From positions 3,240,624 to 3,304,623 of the forward strand of contig NZ_KV917369.1 in assembly GCF_002019595.1 (NCBI RefSeq): a stretch of DNA of 64,000 nucleotides, written 5' to 3'. Position numbers and translations under genes: made by a program. Source of the stretch: Priestia abyssalis (GTDB lineage: Bacteria; Bacillota; Bacilli; Bacillales; Bacillaceae_H). The notes under the pieces are model-generated. The model was not told where the DNA came from. It saw only the letters and a list, made by a program, of their open reading frames with translations, and did not search any database. Below, piece after piece: positions 16,418 through 24,103 of this stretch. Each line of letters opens with the position of its first letter. Positions within the stretch are counted from its first letter, which is position 1.

Positions 16418-17218
16418 TTACAGGCCTTTCCAATCAGCAGGGCGTTTTTCTAAGAAAGAGCTCAGCCCTTCTTTCGCATCTTCCGAACGGAATAATAGAT
16501 TTTGCAACTCGCCTTCGTAGCGGATCGCTACATTTAATGGCATTTCTTTTCCGTTCATGATGGACAACTTAATATTTGATGTGGCGTAAGTTGCGCTATT
16601 TGCAATCTTTCTGGCATATTCTAACGTTTTCGCTCTTGTTTCTGCTTGCGGGTACACTTTGTTTACAAGACCGATTTCTAATGCTTCCTGCGGTAATAGT
16701 GTGTCCCCTGTGATGTTCATGTCCAATGCGCGAGAGAATCCTACAAGACGCGCCAAACGCTGCGTTCCGCCTGTCCCGGCTAACACACCAAGCGATACTT
16801 CCGGAAGCCCGATTTTTCCTGCCTCGTCTCCCATGAAGCGAAGATCACAGCCAAGGGCCATTTCCAATCCGCCGCCCACTGTATGTCCTTCCAAGCAAGC
16901 GATGTAAATTTGCGGTGAACGGGCCATCTTGTCCAATGTTTCGTTGCAGAATAGGCAGAACTGGGTTTTAAAGCGCGGCTCTGCTGCTTTTAAGAAGTTA
17001 ATATCCGCACCCGCTGAGAAGAATTTCGGCATATCACTCACTAACACGACTACTTTAATTTCTGGATCGAAACGAATTTCATCGATGGCCGCATTCAAAT
17101 CTTGATAAAATGCAAGGCTGTAAGAGTTGGTTTTGTTAACATGAAGATGGATTTCAGCCACCCCATTATCCTTCACAATCGTTAAATTTTCCTTTTTAGC
17201 AGCTACAGCTTCAATCAT
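16418..17218 (-). CDS. Enoyl-CoA hydratase/isomerase, copy 3 of 3
   Basis: A 266-residue crotonase-fold hydratase. Only the first dozen residues (MIEAVAAKKENLTIV) differ from copy 2; the remaining roughly 254 residues appear identical, including both catalytic-Glu segments GGGLEMALGCD and GLPEVSLG. The ATG at 17216-17218 follows GGGAGGAATTACC. Unlike copies 1 and 2 it has the 42-bp shared regulatory block directly upstream (17239-17280). It may therefore be expressed together with paaA and the dehydrogenase operon. Three copies of one hydratase imply either dosage selection or distinct expression for different substrates. Confidence 0.88.
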   Translation of the reverse strand: MIEAVAAKKENLTIVKDNGVAEIHLHVNKTNSYSLAFYQDLNAAIDEIRFDPEIKVVVLVSDMPKFFSAGADINFLKAAEPRFKTQFCLFCNETLDKMARSPQIYIACLEGHTVGGGLEMALGCDLRFMGDEAGKIGLPEVSLGVLAGTGGTQRLARLVGFSRALDMNITGDTLLPQEALEIGLVNKVYPQAETRAKTLEYARKIANSATYATSNIKLSIMNGKEMPLNVAIRYEGELQNLLFRSEDAKEGLSSFLEKRPADWKGL

Positions 17219-17238
17219 TGGTAATTCCTCCCTATTCC

Positions 17239-17280
17239 TAATATGTTTTTTTGTTTATCGTTTATATTTCATAATATACA
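17239..17280 (-). promoter_or_regulatory. Shared 42-bp regulatory block upstream of hydratase copy 3
   Basis: Third member of the block described at 12619-12660 and 21866-21907, matching the first at about 32 of 42 positions. The core TATCGTTTATATTTCATAATA lies about 20-40 bp from the start codon, where a promoter is expected. A second AACATAATATTATAA run at 17338-17352 overlaps the aldehyde dehydrogenase stop codon. Confidence 0.45.
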
Positions 17281-17346
17281 TAATTTTCTTTCTATTAGCA
17301 ATAGTTTTTTATATATTTTTTTGACGATATTTTAAAAAACATAATA

Positions 17347-18822
17347 TTATAATCCGAGTAAATTTAACGGACGGCTGCCAATATAAGAAACGACACTTTT
17401 TGTTTCTGTGTAAAGATCGAGTGTTTCAAGTGATAATTCCCGCCCAAATCCGGATTGCTTATATCCCCCAAACGGCGTGCCGGGAAATGCTGAAATCGGT
17501 GAGTTGACCATGACAATACCTGCACGGATGGCAGCAGCGACACGATGCGCCTTTCCATGATCGTTCGTCCAAACGGCAGAACCTAAACCGAAAATGGTAT
17601 CATTAGCCTGGCGAATGACATCTTTTTCGTCATTAAATTTCATCACTACTACAACGGGACCGAAAATTTCCTCCTGGGCAACCCTCATATCATTCGTTAC
17701 ATTCCCGATCACCGTCGGCATATACCAATGCCCTTTTTCAAACTCCGGACCTTCAGGACGCTTACCGCCATAAAGAATTTCAGCCCCTTCTTCAACCGCT
17801 ACTTTTACATAGCCGTCAATGACCTGTTCATGGCTTTCAGAAATGACAGCTCCCATATGAACGCCTTTTTCGAACGGATCCCCTACACGTATACGTGAGG
17901 CTTTTTCAAGGAATTTCTCCATAAACACATCGTAAATTTGTTCATGAACAAATAAACGTGAGCGAGCTTCACATGACTGCCCTGTATTATAGAAGATCCC
18001 ATAAAGGGAACCATCTACCGCACCATCTATATCGCAATCATCAAATACGATGTTCGGTGATTTTCCGCCCAGCTCTAATGTGATCCGCTTTAAAGTGCCA
18101 GAAGCGCGTGTCATAATATCTTTCCCGGTCTCTGTCTCCCCGGTAAATGCGACTTTATCAATTCCCGGGTGTTCTGTCATATAAGGACCAATTTCTGAGC
18201 CGCTTCCTGTAATAACGTTAACGACCCCTTCAGGCACACCAGCCTCATGACAAATCTCCGCCAACATATAAGCAGTGATTGGAGTATAACTGGCCGGTTT
18301 TAATACAACCGTACATCCAGCGGCTAAAGCGGGAGCGATTTTCCACGCCGCCATCATCAAAGGATAGTTCCACGGGATAATCTGTCCGCATACCCCAACA
18401 GGCTCTTTGACGGTATAGTTAAAGAAACCATTCGGCACAGGTTTGGTTTCCCCGCCTAATGTAACGGCAGCTGCAGCATAAAATTCAAAGTCCTCAATTG
18501 CCTGATTGATTTGACCCTTTGCGGCATCTACAGTCTTCCCGCTATTGAGCACCTCTGCCTTAATCAAGTCTTCAAATCGGGCTCTCATGATATCGGCAAT
18601 TTTATTTAATAGACGCGCTCTTCTAGCTCCTGTATACTTCGGCCATTTACCTGACTCAAACGCATTACGGGCTGCTTCTACCGCTTTGTCTACATCTTCT
18701 TTCGTTCCCTTTGCAATCGTCGCGATCACTTCGCCCGTAGCAGGATTATGTGTTTCAAAAACTTCTCCGTTGCTGCTGTCCACATATTGACCATTAATAA
18801 ATAATTGATAATGATTTTTCAT
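17347..18822 (-). CDS. NAD(P)-dependent aldehyde dehydrogenase
   Basis: A 491-residue ALDH-superfamily enzyme that oxidises an aldehyde to the acid. The Rossmann and substrate segments PWNYPLMMAAWKIAPALAAG and FTGETETGK are present, as are the general-base glutamate in ITLELGGKSPNIVF and the nucleophilic cysteine in NTGQSCEARSRLFV. EEIFGPVVVVMKF and FGGYKQSGFGRE complete the fold. It resembles betaine-aldehyde/DhaS-type dehydrogenases. In paa pathways the ring-opening aldehyde is oxidised by the ALDH domain of PaaZ, and in the box pathway by a separate semialdehyde dehydrogenase. No PaaZ-type fusion occurs here, so this enzyme is the natural candidate for that step. It lies 14 bp downstream of the thiolase gene, in the same operon. 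The ATG at 18820-18822 follows AAGGGGGAT. Confidence 0.85.
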   Translation of the reverse strand: MKNHYQLFINGQYVDSSNGEVFETHNPATGEVIATIAKGTKEDVDKAVEAARNAFESGKWPKYTGARRARLLNKIADIMRARFEDLIKAEVLNSGKTVDAAKGQINQAIEDFEFYAAAAVTLGGETKPVPNGFFNYTVKEPVGVCGQIIPWNYPLMMAAWKIAPALAAGCTVVLKPASYTPITAYMLAEICHEAGVPEGVVNVITGSGSEIGPYMTEHPGIDKVAFTGETETGKDIMTRASGTLKRITLELGGKSPNIVFDDCDIDGAVDGSLYGIFYNTGQSCEARSRLFVHEQIYDVFMEKFLEKASRIRVGDPFEKGVHMGAVISESHEQVIDGYVKVAVEEGAEILYGGKRPEGPEFEKGHWYMPTVIGNVTNDMRVAQEEIFGPVVVVMKFNDEKDVIRQANDTIFGLGSAVWTNDHGKAHRVAAAIRAGIVMVNSPISAFPGTPFGGYKQSGFGRELSLETLDLYTETKSVVSYIGSRPLNLLGL

Positions 18823-18836
18823 CGTATTTATCCCCC

Positions 18837-20036
18837 TTATAATTTTTCAATGATTGTGGCAATCCCTTGTCCGACTCCGACACACATCGTGGCAAGTCCA
18901 TAACGGCAATCTCTTCGTTTCATTTCATGAACAAGCGTGGTCATAATACGGGCACCGCTGCAGCCTAATGGATGACCTAAAGCGATTGCCCCACCATTTA
19001 CATTCACTTTGTCCATGTCAAAGCCAAGCTCTTTAATACAGGCCAGCCCTTGAGAAGCAAAGGCTTCATTAATTTCAATTAAATCCAATTGACCCACAGA
19101 TAATCCCGCCCTCTGCAAGGCTTTTTGCACAGCTGGAATTGGTCCAATCCCCATATAGGATGGATGAACTCCGGAAACAGCTGAAGTGACGATCCGGGCC
19201 ATCGGTTTTAAACCCAAATCCTCGGCTTGGTGCTTCTCCATAATTAACAGTGCCGATGCTCCATCATTAATCCCTGATGAATTCCCCGCCGTTACAGTTC
19301 CTCCCTCAACAAAAGCAGGCTTCAACTTAGAAAGGACTTCAAGCGTTGTTTCTGGACGCGGATGCTCGTCTGTATCAAACATAATTGCATCTCCTTTACG
19401 CTGAGGGATGCTGACAGGAACCAGTTCATCCTTAAACCGGCCACTTGCAATTGCTTGATGGGCTTTATTTTGACTAAGCAGTGCCAGTTCATCTTGTTCT
19501 TCCCTTGAAATTCCGTACCGAACGGCAACATTTTCAGCCGTTTCTCCTAAACTAATGGGCGGATACTGCTTAGCCAAAGCAGGATTGACTAAACGCCAGC
19601 CAATAGTCGTATCCTCTAAAGCCGGCTTCTCACGCATGCCACCAAGCTGAGGCTTCATCATGACATAAGGTGCACGTGTCATGCTTTCCGTTCCCCCTGC
19701 AATAAACACGTCTCCAATATCCGCTTTTATCGATGAATACGCATGGATAAGCGCTTCCAATCCAGATGCACAAAGACGATTGACCGTGACGCCGGGCACC
19801 GTTTCCGGCATACCGGCCAATAACACGGACATGCGTGCTACGTTACGGTTATCCTCACCGCCTTGATTTGCACAACCAAAAATGACATCTTCTACAACAG
19901 AAGGATCTATCGGGTTTCTTTTCAATAATTCCCGAAGGACATGTGCCCCTAAATCATCAGGACGCACATTTTTTAAAGCCCCATTGAACTTTCCAATGGG
20001 TGTTCGAACAGCGTCGATAATGACTGCTTCTCTCAT
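18837..20036 (-). CDS. paaJ: 3-oxoadipyl-CoA thiolase-type acyltransferase (PaaJ/PcaF-like)
   Basis: A 399-residue thiolase. The active-site cysteine lies in NRLCASGLEAL, the two conserved histidines in EINEAFASQ...IALGHPLGCSG, and the terminal cysteine in ATMCVGVGQGIA. The segment GCANQGGEDNRNVARM followed by DTTIGWRLVNP is characteristic of 3-oxoadipyl-CoA thiolases (PaaJ, PcaF). These cleave 3-oxoadipyl-CoA with CoA to succinyl-CoA and acetyl-CoA. The ATG at 20034-20036 is preferred because GAGGAGG lies 8 nt upstream; the longer frame starting at 20060 overlaps the preceding gene. It is cotranscribed with the two dehydrogenase genes and the aldehyde dehydrogenase and forms the last carbon-cleavage step of the proposed pathway. 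Confidence 0.88.
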   Translation of the reverse strand: MREAVIIDAVRTPIGKFNGALKNVRPDDLGAHVLRELLKRNPIDPSVVEDVIFGCANQGGEDNRNVARMSVLLAGMPETVPGVTVNRLCASGLEALIHAYSSIKADIGDVFIAGGTESMTRAPYVMMKPQLGGMREKPALEDTTIGWRLVNPALAKQYPPISLGETAENVAVRYGISREEQDELALLSQNKAHQAIASGRFKDELVPVSIPQRKGDAIMFDTDEHPRPETTLEVLSKLKPAFVEGGTVTAGNSSGINDGASALLIMEKHQAEDLGLKPMARIVTSAVSGVHPSYMGIGPIPAVQKALQRAGLSVGQLDLIEINEAFASQGLACIKELGFDMDKVNVNGGAIALGHPLGCSGARIMTTLVHEMKRRDCRYGLATMCVGVGQGIATIIEKL

Positions 20037-20049
20037 TCTATCTTCCTCC

Positions 20050-20784
20050 TCACTTCTCAATCTCGTAGTTATAAAAACCCTTGCCGGATTTTCTTCCTAA
20101 CCAGCCGGCATAAACCATCTTCCGCAATTTCGGAGCAGGCCGGTAGCGTTCTTCCCCAAAGTCTTTGTAAAGCCCCGCTAAAACTGCATACACATCATCA
20201 ATTCCAACTTCATCCGCCCAGGCAAGAGGGCCCATCGGATAGTTCGTTCCTTTCATCATCGCCGTGTCAATGTCTTCGGCACTAGCTACTCCTTCAGTCA
20301 GGGAAAATACGGCTTCATTAATAATCAATGACAAAATCCTCGGATAAACCAATCCCACTCCATCTTCAACGATTTCAACTTCTTTACCGAGCGGCTGAAG
20401 AAATTGCCGAGCCTGATCCAAATAAAGAGAATCTGTCTGAAGAGCCGGCGCTATTTCAATTAACTCTGCATCCTGCCAGGGAGCAAACGAGGCAAATCCT
20501 ACTAAGCGTTCCGGACATTTTAGCCATGAAGCGCATTCAGTTGCTGTTACCCCGAGACATGTACTGAGAATGAGAACATCATCGGCAATAACCTGTTCAA
20601 TCTCCTGAAGATTCTTCTTTTTTTGATTAATATCAAGATTCGTAGTTTCTATGACAAAATCGATGTTTTCTACTCGTTCTACCGGAACAATCTCCAATCC
20701 GCTTTTCTGCAGCCCGGCCGCAATAGATTCCTTTAATGTGCCTTGGCCTGCAACCATTCCTTTTAGCTTCGTTTTAGTTTTCAT
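20050..20784 (-). CDS. 3-hydroxyacyl-CoA dehydrogenase-like protein with degenerate NAD-binding motif
   Basis: About 244 residues with the 3-hydroxyacyl-CoA dehydrogenase fold. The C-terminal domain is good: [13 protein letters not shown], then [16 protein letters not shown] and [15 protein letters not shown]. The N-terminal Rossmann motif, normally GxGxMGxGIA, reads [14 protein letters not shown], and FVIETTNLD stands where a DVVIEA motif is usual. It may be a non-catalytic or differently specific partner. It overlaps the end of the upstream, fully conserved dehydrogenase by 11 bp (ATG at 20782-20784), so translation is coupled. E. coli PaaH is a longer protein with a duplicated C-terminal domain, and this gene pair could be its split equivalent. 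A TTG start at 20805 is possible. Confidence 0.68.
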   Translation of the reverse strand: MKTKTKLKGMVAGQGTLKESIAAGLQKSGLEIVPVERVENIDFVIETTNLDINQKKKNLQEIEQVIADDVLILSTCLGVTATECASWLKCPERLVGFASFAPWQDAELIEIAPALQTDSLYLDQARQFLQPLGKEVEIVEDGVGLVYPRILSLIINEAVFSLTEGVASAEDIDTAMMKGTNYPMGPLAWADEVGIDDVYAVLAGLYKDFGEERYRPAPKLRKMVYAGWLGRKSGKGFYNYEIEK

Positions 20785-21631
20785 AATGGTAATAACCTGC
20801 ACCAACCTTTCTTCCTAACTTTCCTGACTGCATCATTCGCTGTTGATAAAAGTGAGGACGAAACCTGCCTTCTCCAAAGAAACCTTGATAGACGGATTCA
20901 GTCGTAGAGAAATTAATATCTATGCCAATTAAATCTTGCAGCTCGAAAGGACCCATCTTGAACTTACCAGCCTTTTTCATGATGCGATCAATTTGGTCAA
21001 AAGCCGCTAAACGCTCGCCGTAAATTTTTAATGCTTCATTATAATAAGGACGGGCCACCCTGTTCACAATAAATCCTGGTGTATCTTCACAGGTAACGGG
21101 TACTTTCTGAAGTCCAGAAGCAAATTGGACAAGATTTTCAATGATTTCATCAGCGGTTTCCACTCCCCTAATCACCTCGACAAGCGGCATTAAAGGGACG
21201 GGATTGAAGAAGTGCATACCAGCGACTCTTTCCGGCCGGCGTGTAATACTCGCAATTTCTGTTATGGAAAAGGAAGAAGTATTTGTCACTAAAATGGTTT
21301 CCGCAGAACAATGCTCGTCAAGCTTCTGAAAAATCTCCTTTTTAATCCCTATTTTTTCTGAAGCCGCCTCAATAACAAGGTGACAGCTTTTCAGCTCACA
21401 TAAGTGAGTACTTGTCTGAATTCGTTTTCTGATTTCTTCTAATTCATTTTTTGATAACTTTCCTTTTTCTACCAATCTCTCAAGACGGCCCATTATTCCG
21501 CTTAATGATCGACTGACAATTTCTTCATTCATATCAAATAGCAGAACATGAAAACCGCTTTGGGCAACCACCTGTGCAATGCCGGCACCCATTGTGCCGG
21601 AACCTACCACACCTACTGTAGTAATTGACAT
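20774..21631 (-). CDS. paaH: 3-hydroxyacyl-CoA dehydrogenase (PaaH-like)
   Basis: A 285-residue NAD-dependent 3-hydroxyacyl-CoA dehydrogenase. [19 protein letters not shown] is the intact Rossmann motif. [48 protein letters not shown] (catalytic His and substrate loop) and [10 protein letters not shown] are all in place, ending in [12 protein letters not shown]. The likely substrate is 3-hydroxyadipyl-CoA, giving 3-oxoadipyl-CoA for the thiolase two genes downstream; that specificity is inferred from context. The ATG at 21629-21631 follows a GGAGG within the zinc-ribbon gene end, 7 bp after its stop. The operon order is zinc ribbon, this gene, degenerate partner, thiolase, aldehyde dehydrogenase. 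Confidence 0.87.
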   Translation of the reverse strand: MSITTVGVVGSGTMGAGIAQVVAQSGFHVLLFDMNEEIVSRSLSGIMGRLERLVEKGKLSKNELEEIRKRIQTSTHLCELKSCHLVIEAASEKIGIKKEIFQKLDEHCSAETILVTNTSSFSITEIASITRRPERVAGMHFFNPVPLMPLVEVIRGVETADEIIENLVQFASGLQKVPVTCEDTPGFIVNRVARPYYNEALKIYGERLAAFDQIDRIMKKAGKFKMGPFELQDLIGIDINFSTTESVYQGFFGEGRFRPHFYQQRMMQSGKLGRKVGAGYYHYEN

Positions 21632-21638
21632 TTCTTAG

Positions 21639-21812
21639 CTACACCTCCTTTTGTTCATCCTCGGGATTTTGCCATCTAATATACTCAAACACGCTGTGAC
21701 AACTGTTGCAGTAATGTTGAGAAACTAACTGTGCGGTTCCGAATGGAGATAAGAGATTTACATTTGTTGAATCGCAAAACGAACAATGAATCGCCGATTG
21801 CTTGCTATTCAA
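21639..21812 (-). CDS. Stand-alone zinc-ribbon protein matching the PaaD C-terminal domain
   Basis: A 57-residue protein with two CxxC knuckles: HCSFC (Cys10, Cys13) and HYCNSC (Cys35, Cys38). Between them lies LLSPFGTAQLVSQ, and after them VFEYIRW. Canonical PaaD ends with a CPRC...SEFGSTACKALYRC..C..PFDYFK module, and spacing and intervening residues agree (S-x-FG-T, then C-x-x-C-x-x-x-F-[DE]-Y). It is the first gene of the dehydrogenase/thiolase operon and 10 kb from the DUF59 gene (11329-11658) that lacks this module. I infer that PaaD function is encoded by two genes here. TTG at 21810-21812 is preferred as start since AGAGGGG lies 8 nt upstream. A GTG at 21821 would overlap the ribosome binding site. 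Confidence 0.75.
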   Translation of the reverse strand: MNSKQSAIHCSFCDSTNVNLLSPFGTAQLVSQHYCNSCHSVFEYIRWQNPEDEQKEV

Positions 21813-21865
21813 TCCGAACACCCCTCTTTCTGTTTTGGTCTGTATAGAATTCAGTTTTTAATATT

Positions 21866-21907
21866 TATTACGTTTTATTAATTATCGTTAATTTAACATA
21901 ATATTAA
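21866..21907 (-). promoter_or_regulatory. Shared 42-bp regulatory block upstream of the zinc-ribbon/dehydrogenase operon
   Basis: Aligns without gaps to 12619-12660 at 35 of 42 positions. The centre ATTATCGTTAATTTAACATAAT is an imperfect palindrome (ATTAT.GTTAA / TTAAC.ATAAT), which suits a dimeric regulator. It ends about 54 bp from the first gene. The rest of the 390-bp divergent intergenic region is extremely AT-rich. Confidence 0.5.
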
Positions 21908-22082
21908 TTCGTGATCACCAAACATGTCAATACAATAAAAATAATAAATAACAGAATATTTAAATTAAAATTAAAGATTTATTTTTTTATAAAATTAAAA
22001 ATAACCTTGATATATAAAGGTTTATCTCATTTCAACTCTTTTCATCCACTCATAAAGATTTAATTTTATAGCATTTATTTTT

Positions 22083-22130
22083 TACGGACGTATTTTTTAA
22101 ATAATTATGTTTATTTATCGGTCGTATTTA
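22083..22130 (+). promoter_or_regulatory. Two CGG[AT]CGTATTT direct repeats before the plus-strand thiolase
   Basis: TACGGACGTATTT at 22083 and ATCGGTCGTATTT at 22117 are 34 bp apart and about 75-120 bp upstream of the GTG start. Related ACGGTCGT/ACGACCGT sequences occur at 12955 and 4445. The TATATAATAC at 22132-22141 could be a -10 region. They are candidate operators for divergent control with the minus-strand operon. Confidence 0.35.
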
Positions 22131-22202
22131 TTATATAATACAATTACATCTTAGTAATGTTCTAAACTATTAAAAAGGAATAGTAAACAGGAGGTAAGAA
22201 AT

Positions 22203-23390
22203 GTGAGTAAAAGAGAGGCTGTAATCGTTAGTGCAGTTCGTACAGCCATTGGAAATTTCAATGGTTCCCTGGCTGGTATCCCAGCCCCCGATTTAGGTGC
22301 AGTTGTATTAAAAGGTGCATTGGAAAAAGTCGGATTAGAAGCAGATCAAGTAGATGAAGTGATTATGGGAAACGTTCTCCAAGCTGGGGTTGGACAAAAT
22401 CCAGCCCGTCAAGCCGCCGTAAAGGCTGGTCTGCCCTATTTCGTCCCTTCCACGACTATTAATAAGGTTTGTGGTTCCGGACTAAAAGCAGTCCACCTTG
22501 CTGCCCAATCAATTCTTACAGAGGAAGCGGATATCATCCTGGCAGGCGGAATGGAAAATATGAGCCAAGCCCCTTACATTCTTAAAAATGCCCGGAACGG
22601 TTTCCATATGGGAGATGAAAAAGTAATAGACGGATTGATTCATGACGGTTTATGGTGTGCTTTTAATGATTATCATATGGGGATTACTGCAGAAAATTTA
22701 TGCGCTAAATACGACATCTCCCGTGAAGAACTAGATAAGTTTTCCGCCTGGAGCCATCAAAAAGCTCAAATAGCCATAGAACAAGGAAAATTCGCTGAAG
22801 AGATCATCCCTGTTCTTATTGAAAAACGAGGAGGGAAAACGGAGTCATTCGCGACAGACGAATTCCCAAGGAAAGATGTGACATGGGAAAATCTAGGTAA
22901 ACTAAAACCAGCCTTCAAAAAGGAAGGTTCTGTCACAGCTGCAAACTCTTCCGGAATTAACGATGGTGCCGCTTGTGTACTTATCATGAGCAGAGAAAAA
23001 GCAGAGGAATTGGGATTAAAACCTCTAGCTGTAATTAAAGCCAATGCAAGTGCCGGAGTGGATCCGTCTATTATGGGAATTGGCCCTGTCCCTGCCGCCA
23101 AAAAAGCACTTATGAAAGCAAATATTTCTTTAAGTGACATTGACCTTATCGAAGCAAATGAAGCCTTTGCAGCTCAAGCGATTGCAGTGGACCGTGAACT
23201 GAATTTTAATAAGGACAGGCTAAATGTAAATGGCGGAGCAGTGTCACTCGGGCATCCCATAGGTGCAAGCGGAGCACGAATTCTTGTTACCCTTATTCAT
23301 GAGATGAAACGAAGGGATTCAAGATACGGATTAGCAACTCTTTGCATTGGTGGAGGTCAAGGAGTAGCAACTATTATTGAAAAGGAATAA
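22203..23390 (+). CDS. Acetyl-CoA C-acyltransferase (thiolase)
   Basis: A 395-residue thiolase with [14 protein letters not shown] (nucleophilic Cys), [25 protein letters not shown] (catalytic His) and [11 protein letters not shown] (second Cys). [18 protein letters not shown] and the following segments are typical of acetoacetyl-CoA/short-chain thiolases rather than 3-oxoadipyl-CoA thiolases, so it differs in function from the thiolase at 18.8-20.0 kb. The start is a GTG at 22203 with AGGAGGTAAG 5 nt upstream; an ATG overlapping it runs straight into a stop. It heads a plus-strand unit with the PaaY-like protein and the transporter, divergent from the zinc-ribbon operon. A role in the terminal steps of aromatic or fatty acid degradation is likely. 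Confidence 0.88.
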   Translation: MSKREAVIVSAVRTAIGNFNGSLAGIPAPDLGAVVLKGALEKVGLEADQVDEVIMGNVLQAGVGQNPARQAAVKAGLPYFVPSTTINKVCGSGLKAVHLAAQSILTEEADIILAGGMENMSQAPYILKNARNGFHMGDEKVIDGLIHDGLWCAFNDYHMGITAENLCAKYDISREELDKFSAWSHQKAQIAIEQGKFAEEIIPVLIEKRGGKTESFATDEFPRKDVTWENLGKLKPAFKKEGSVTAANSSGINDGAACVLIMSREKAEELGLKPLAVIKANASAGVDPSIMGIGPVPAAKKALMKANISLSDIDLIEANEAFAAQAIAVDRELNFNKDRLNVNGGAVSLGHPIGASGARILVTLIHEMKRRDSRYGLATLCIGGGQGVATIIEKE

Positions 23391-23425
23391 ATGAAGATGA
23401 CAAATAAAAACGGAGGAATGACGAA

Positions 23426-23950
23426 ATGATTTTAGAGTATATGGGGAAAAAACCAAAAATCGCCCAGTCAGCTTATATAGCTCCAAATGCAACACTTATT
23501 GGCGATGTAACGATCGAGGAAGGTGCAAGCATCTGGTTTGGCGCCGTACTCCGCGGTGATTTAGGCCCCATTGTTGTCGGAGCCCGAAGCAGTGTGCAAG
23601 ACAATTGTGTCATCCATATGACGGATGGGGGCACATATATTGGAGAGGATGTCACAGTTGGCCATGGAGCTATTCTTCATAATTGCAAAATTGGACGCAG
23701 TGCACTTATCGGCATGAATGCTGTCGTATTGGATAATGCAATGATTGGAGAAGAAACTGTCATTGCAGCCGGCAGCGTGGTGTCAGCCAACACCATATTC
23801 CCTGACCGCATTTTAGCCGCGGGTATCCCGGCTCAAAAGAAAAAAGATATAGAAGGATCTTCACTTTGGTGGGTCCAGGAAAGTTCAAAGTGGTATCAAG
23901 AACTTAAGCAAAACTATATAGTTCAAGATGCTGAGCTGAAAACAAAATAA
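23426..23950 (+). CDS. Gamma-carbonic-anhydrase-like hexapeptide protein (PaaY-like)
   Basis: A 174-residue left-handed beta-helix protein. The repeating hexapeptides start at APNATLIGDVTIEEGASIWF and run to about residue 140. The gamma-carbonic anhydrase signature is visible as LRGDLGPIVVGARSSVQDN, IHMT and VGHGAILHNCKIG, with histidines placed to bind metal. PaaY in paa clusters belongs to this family and has been described as a thioesterase that hydrolyses dead-end CoA esters. The neighbourhood makes that reading reasonable, but housekeeping gamma-carbonic anhydrases look alike. The ATG follows GGAGGAATGACGAA and the gene begins 36 bp after the thiolase stop. Confidence 0.78.
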   Translation: MILEYMGKKPKIAQSAYIAPNATLIGDVTIEEGASIWFGAVLRGDLGPIVVGARSSVQDNCVIHMTDGGTYIGEDVTVGHGAILHNCKIGRSALIGMNAVVLDNAMIGEETVIAAGSVVSANTIFPDRILAAGIPAQKKKDIEGSSLWWVQESSKWYQELKQNYIVQDAELKTK

Positions 23951-24103
23951 TGCACAAAAACTAAACTGAAAATTCTGTTTTTTAGTATCATCACCTTAAA
24001 TTGAATGATCCATCCAAAACTAGGCACATTTTTCTGATCACCAGAAGGCTGATTGTTGACCATACTACCAAAAGGAATCTAGGTTCAAATAAGGGGGAAA
24101 ACT

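Noticed and set aside
7831-16907. Three plus-strand 82-residue frames repeated at 7831, 8841 and 16659
   Set aside because: They are antisense to the three enoyl-CoA hydratase copies and are conserved only because those genes are; they lack ribosome binding sites and recognisable domains.
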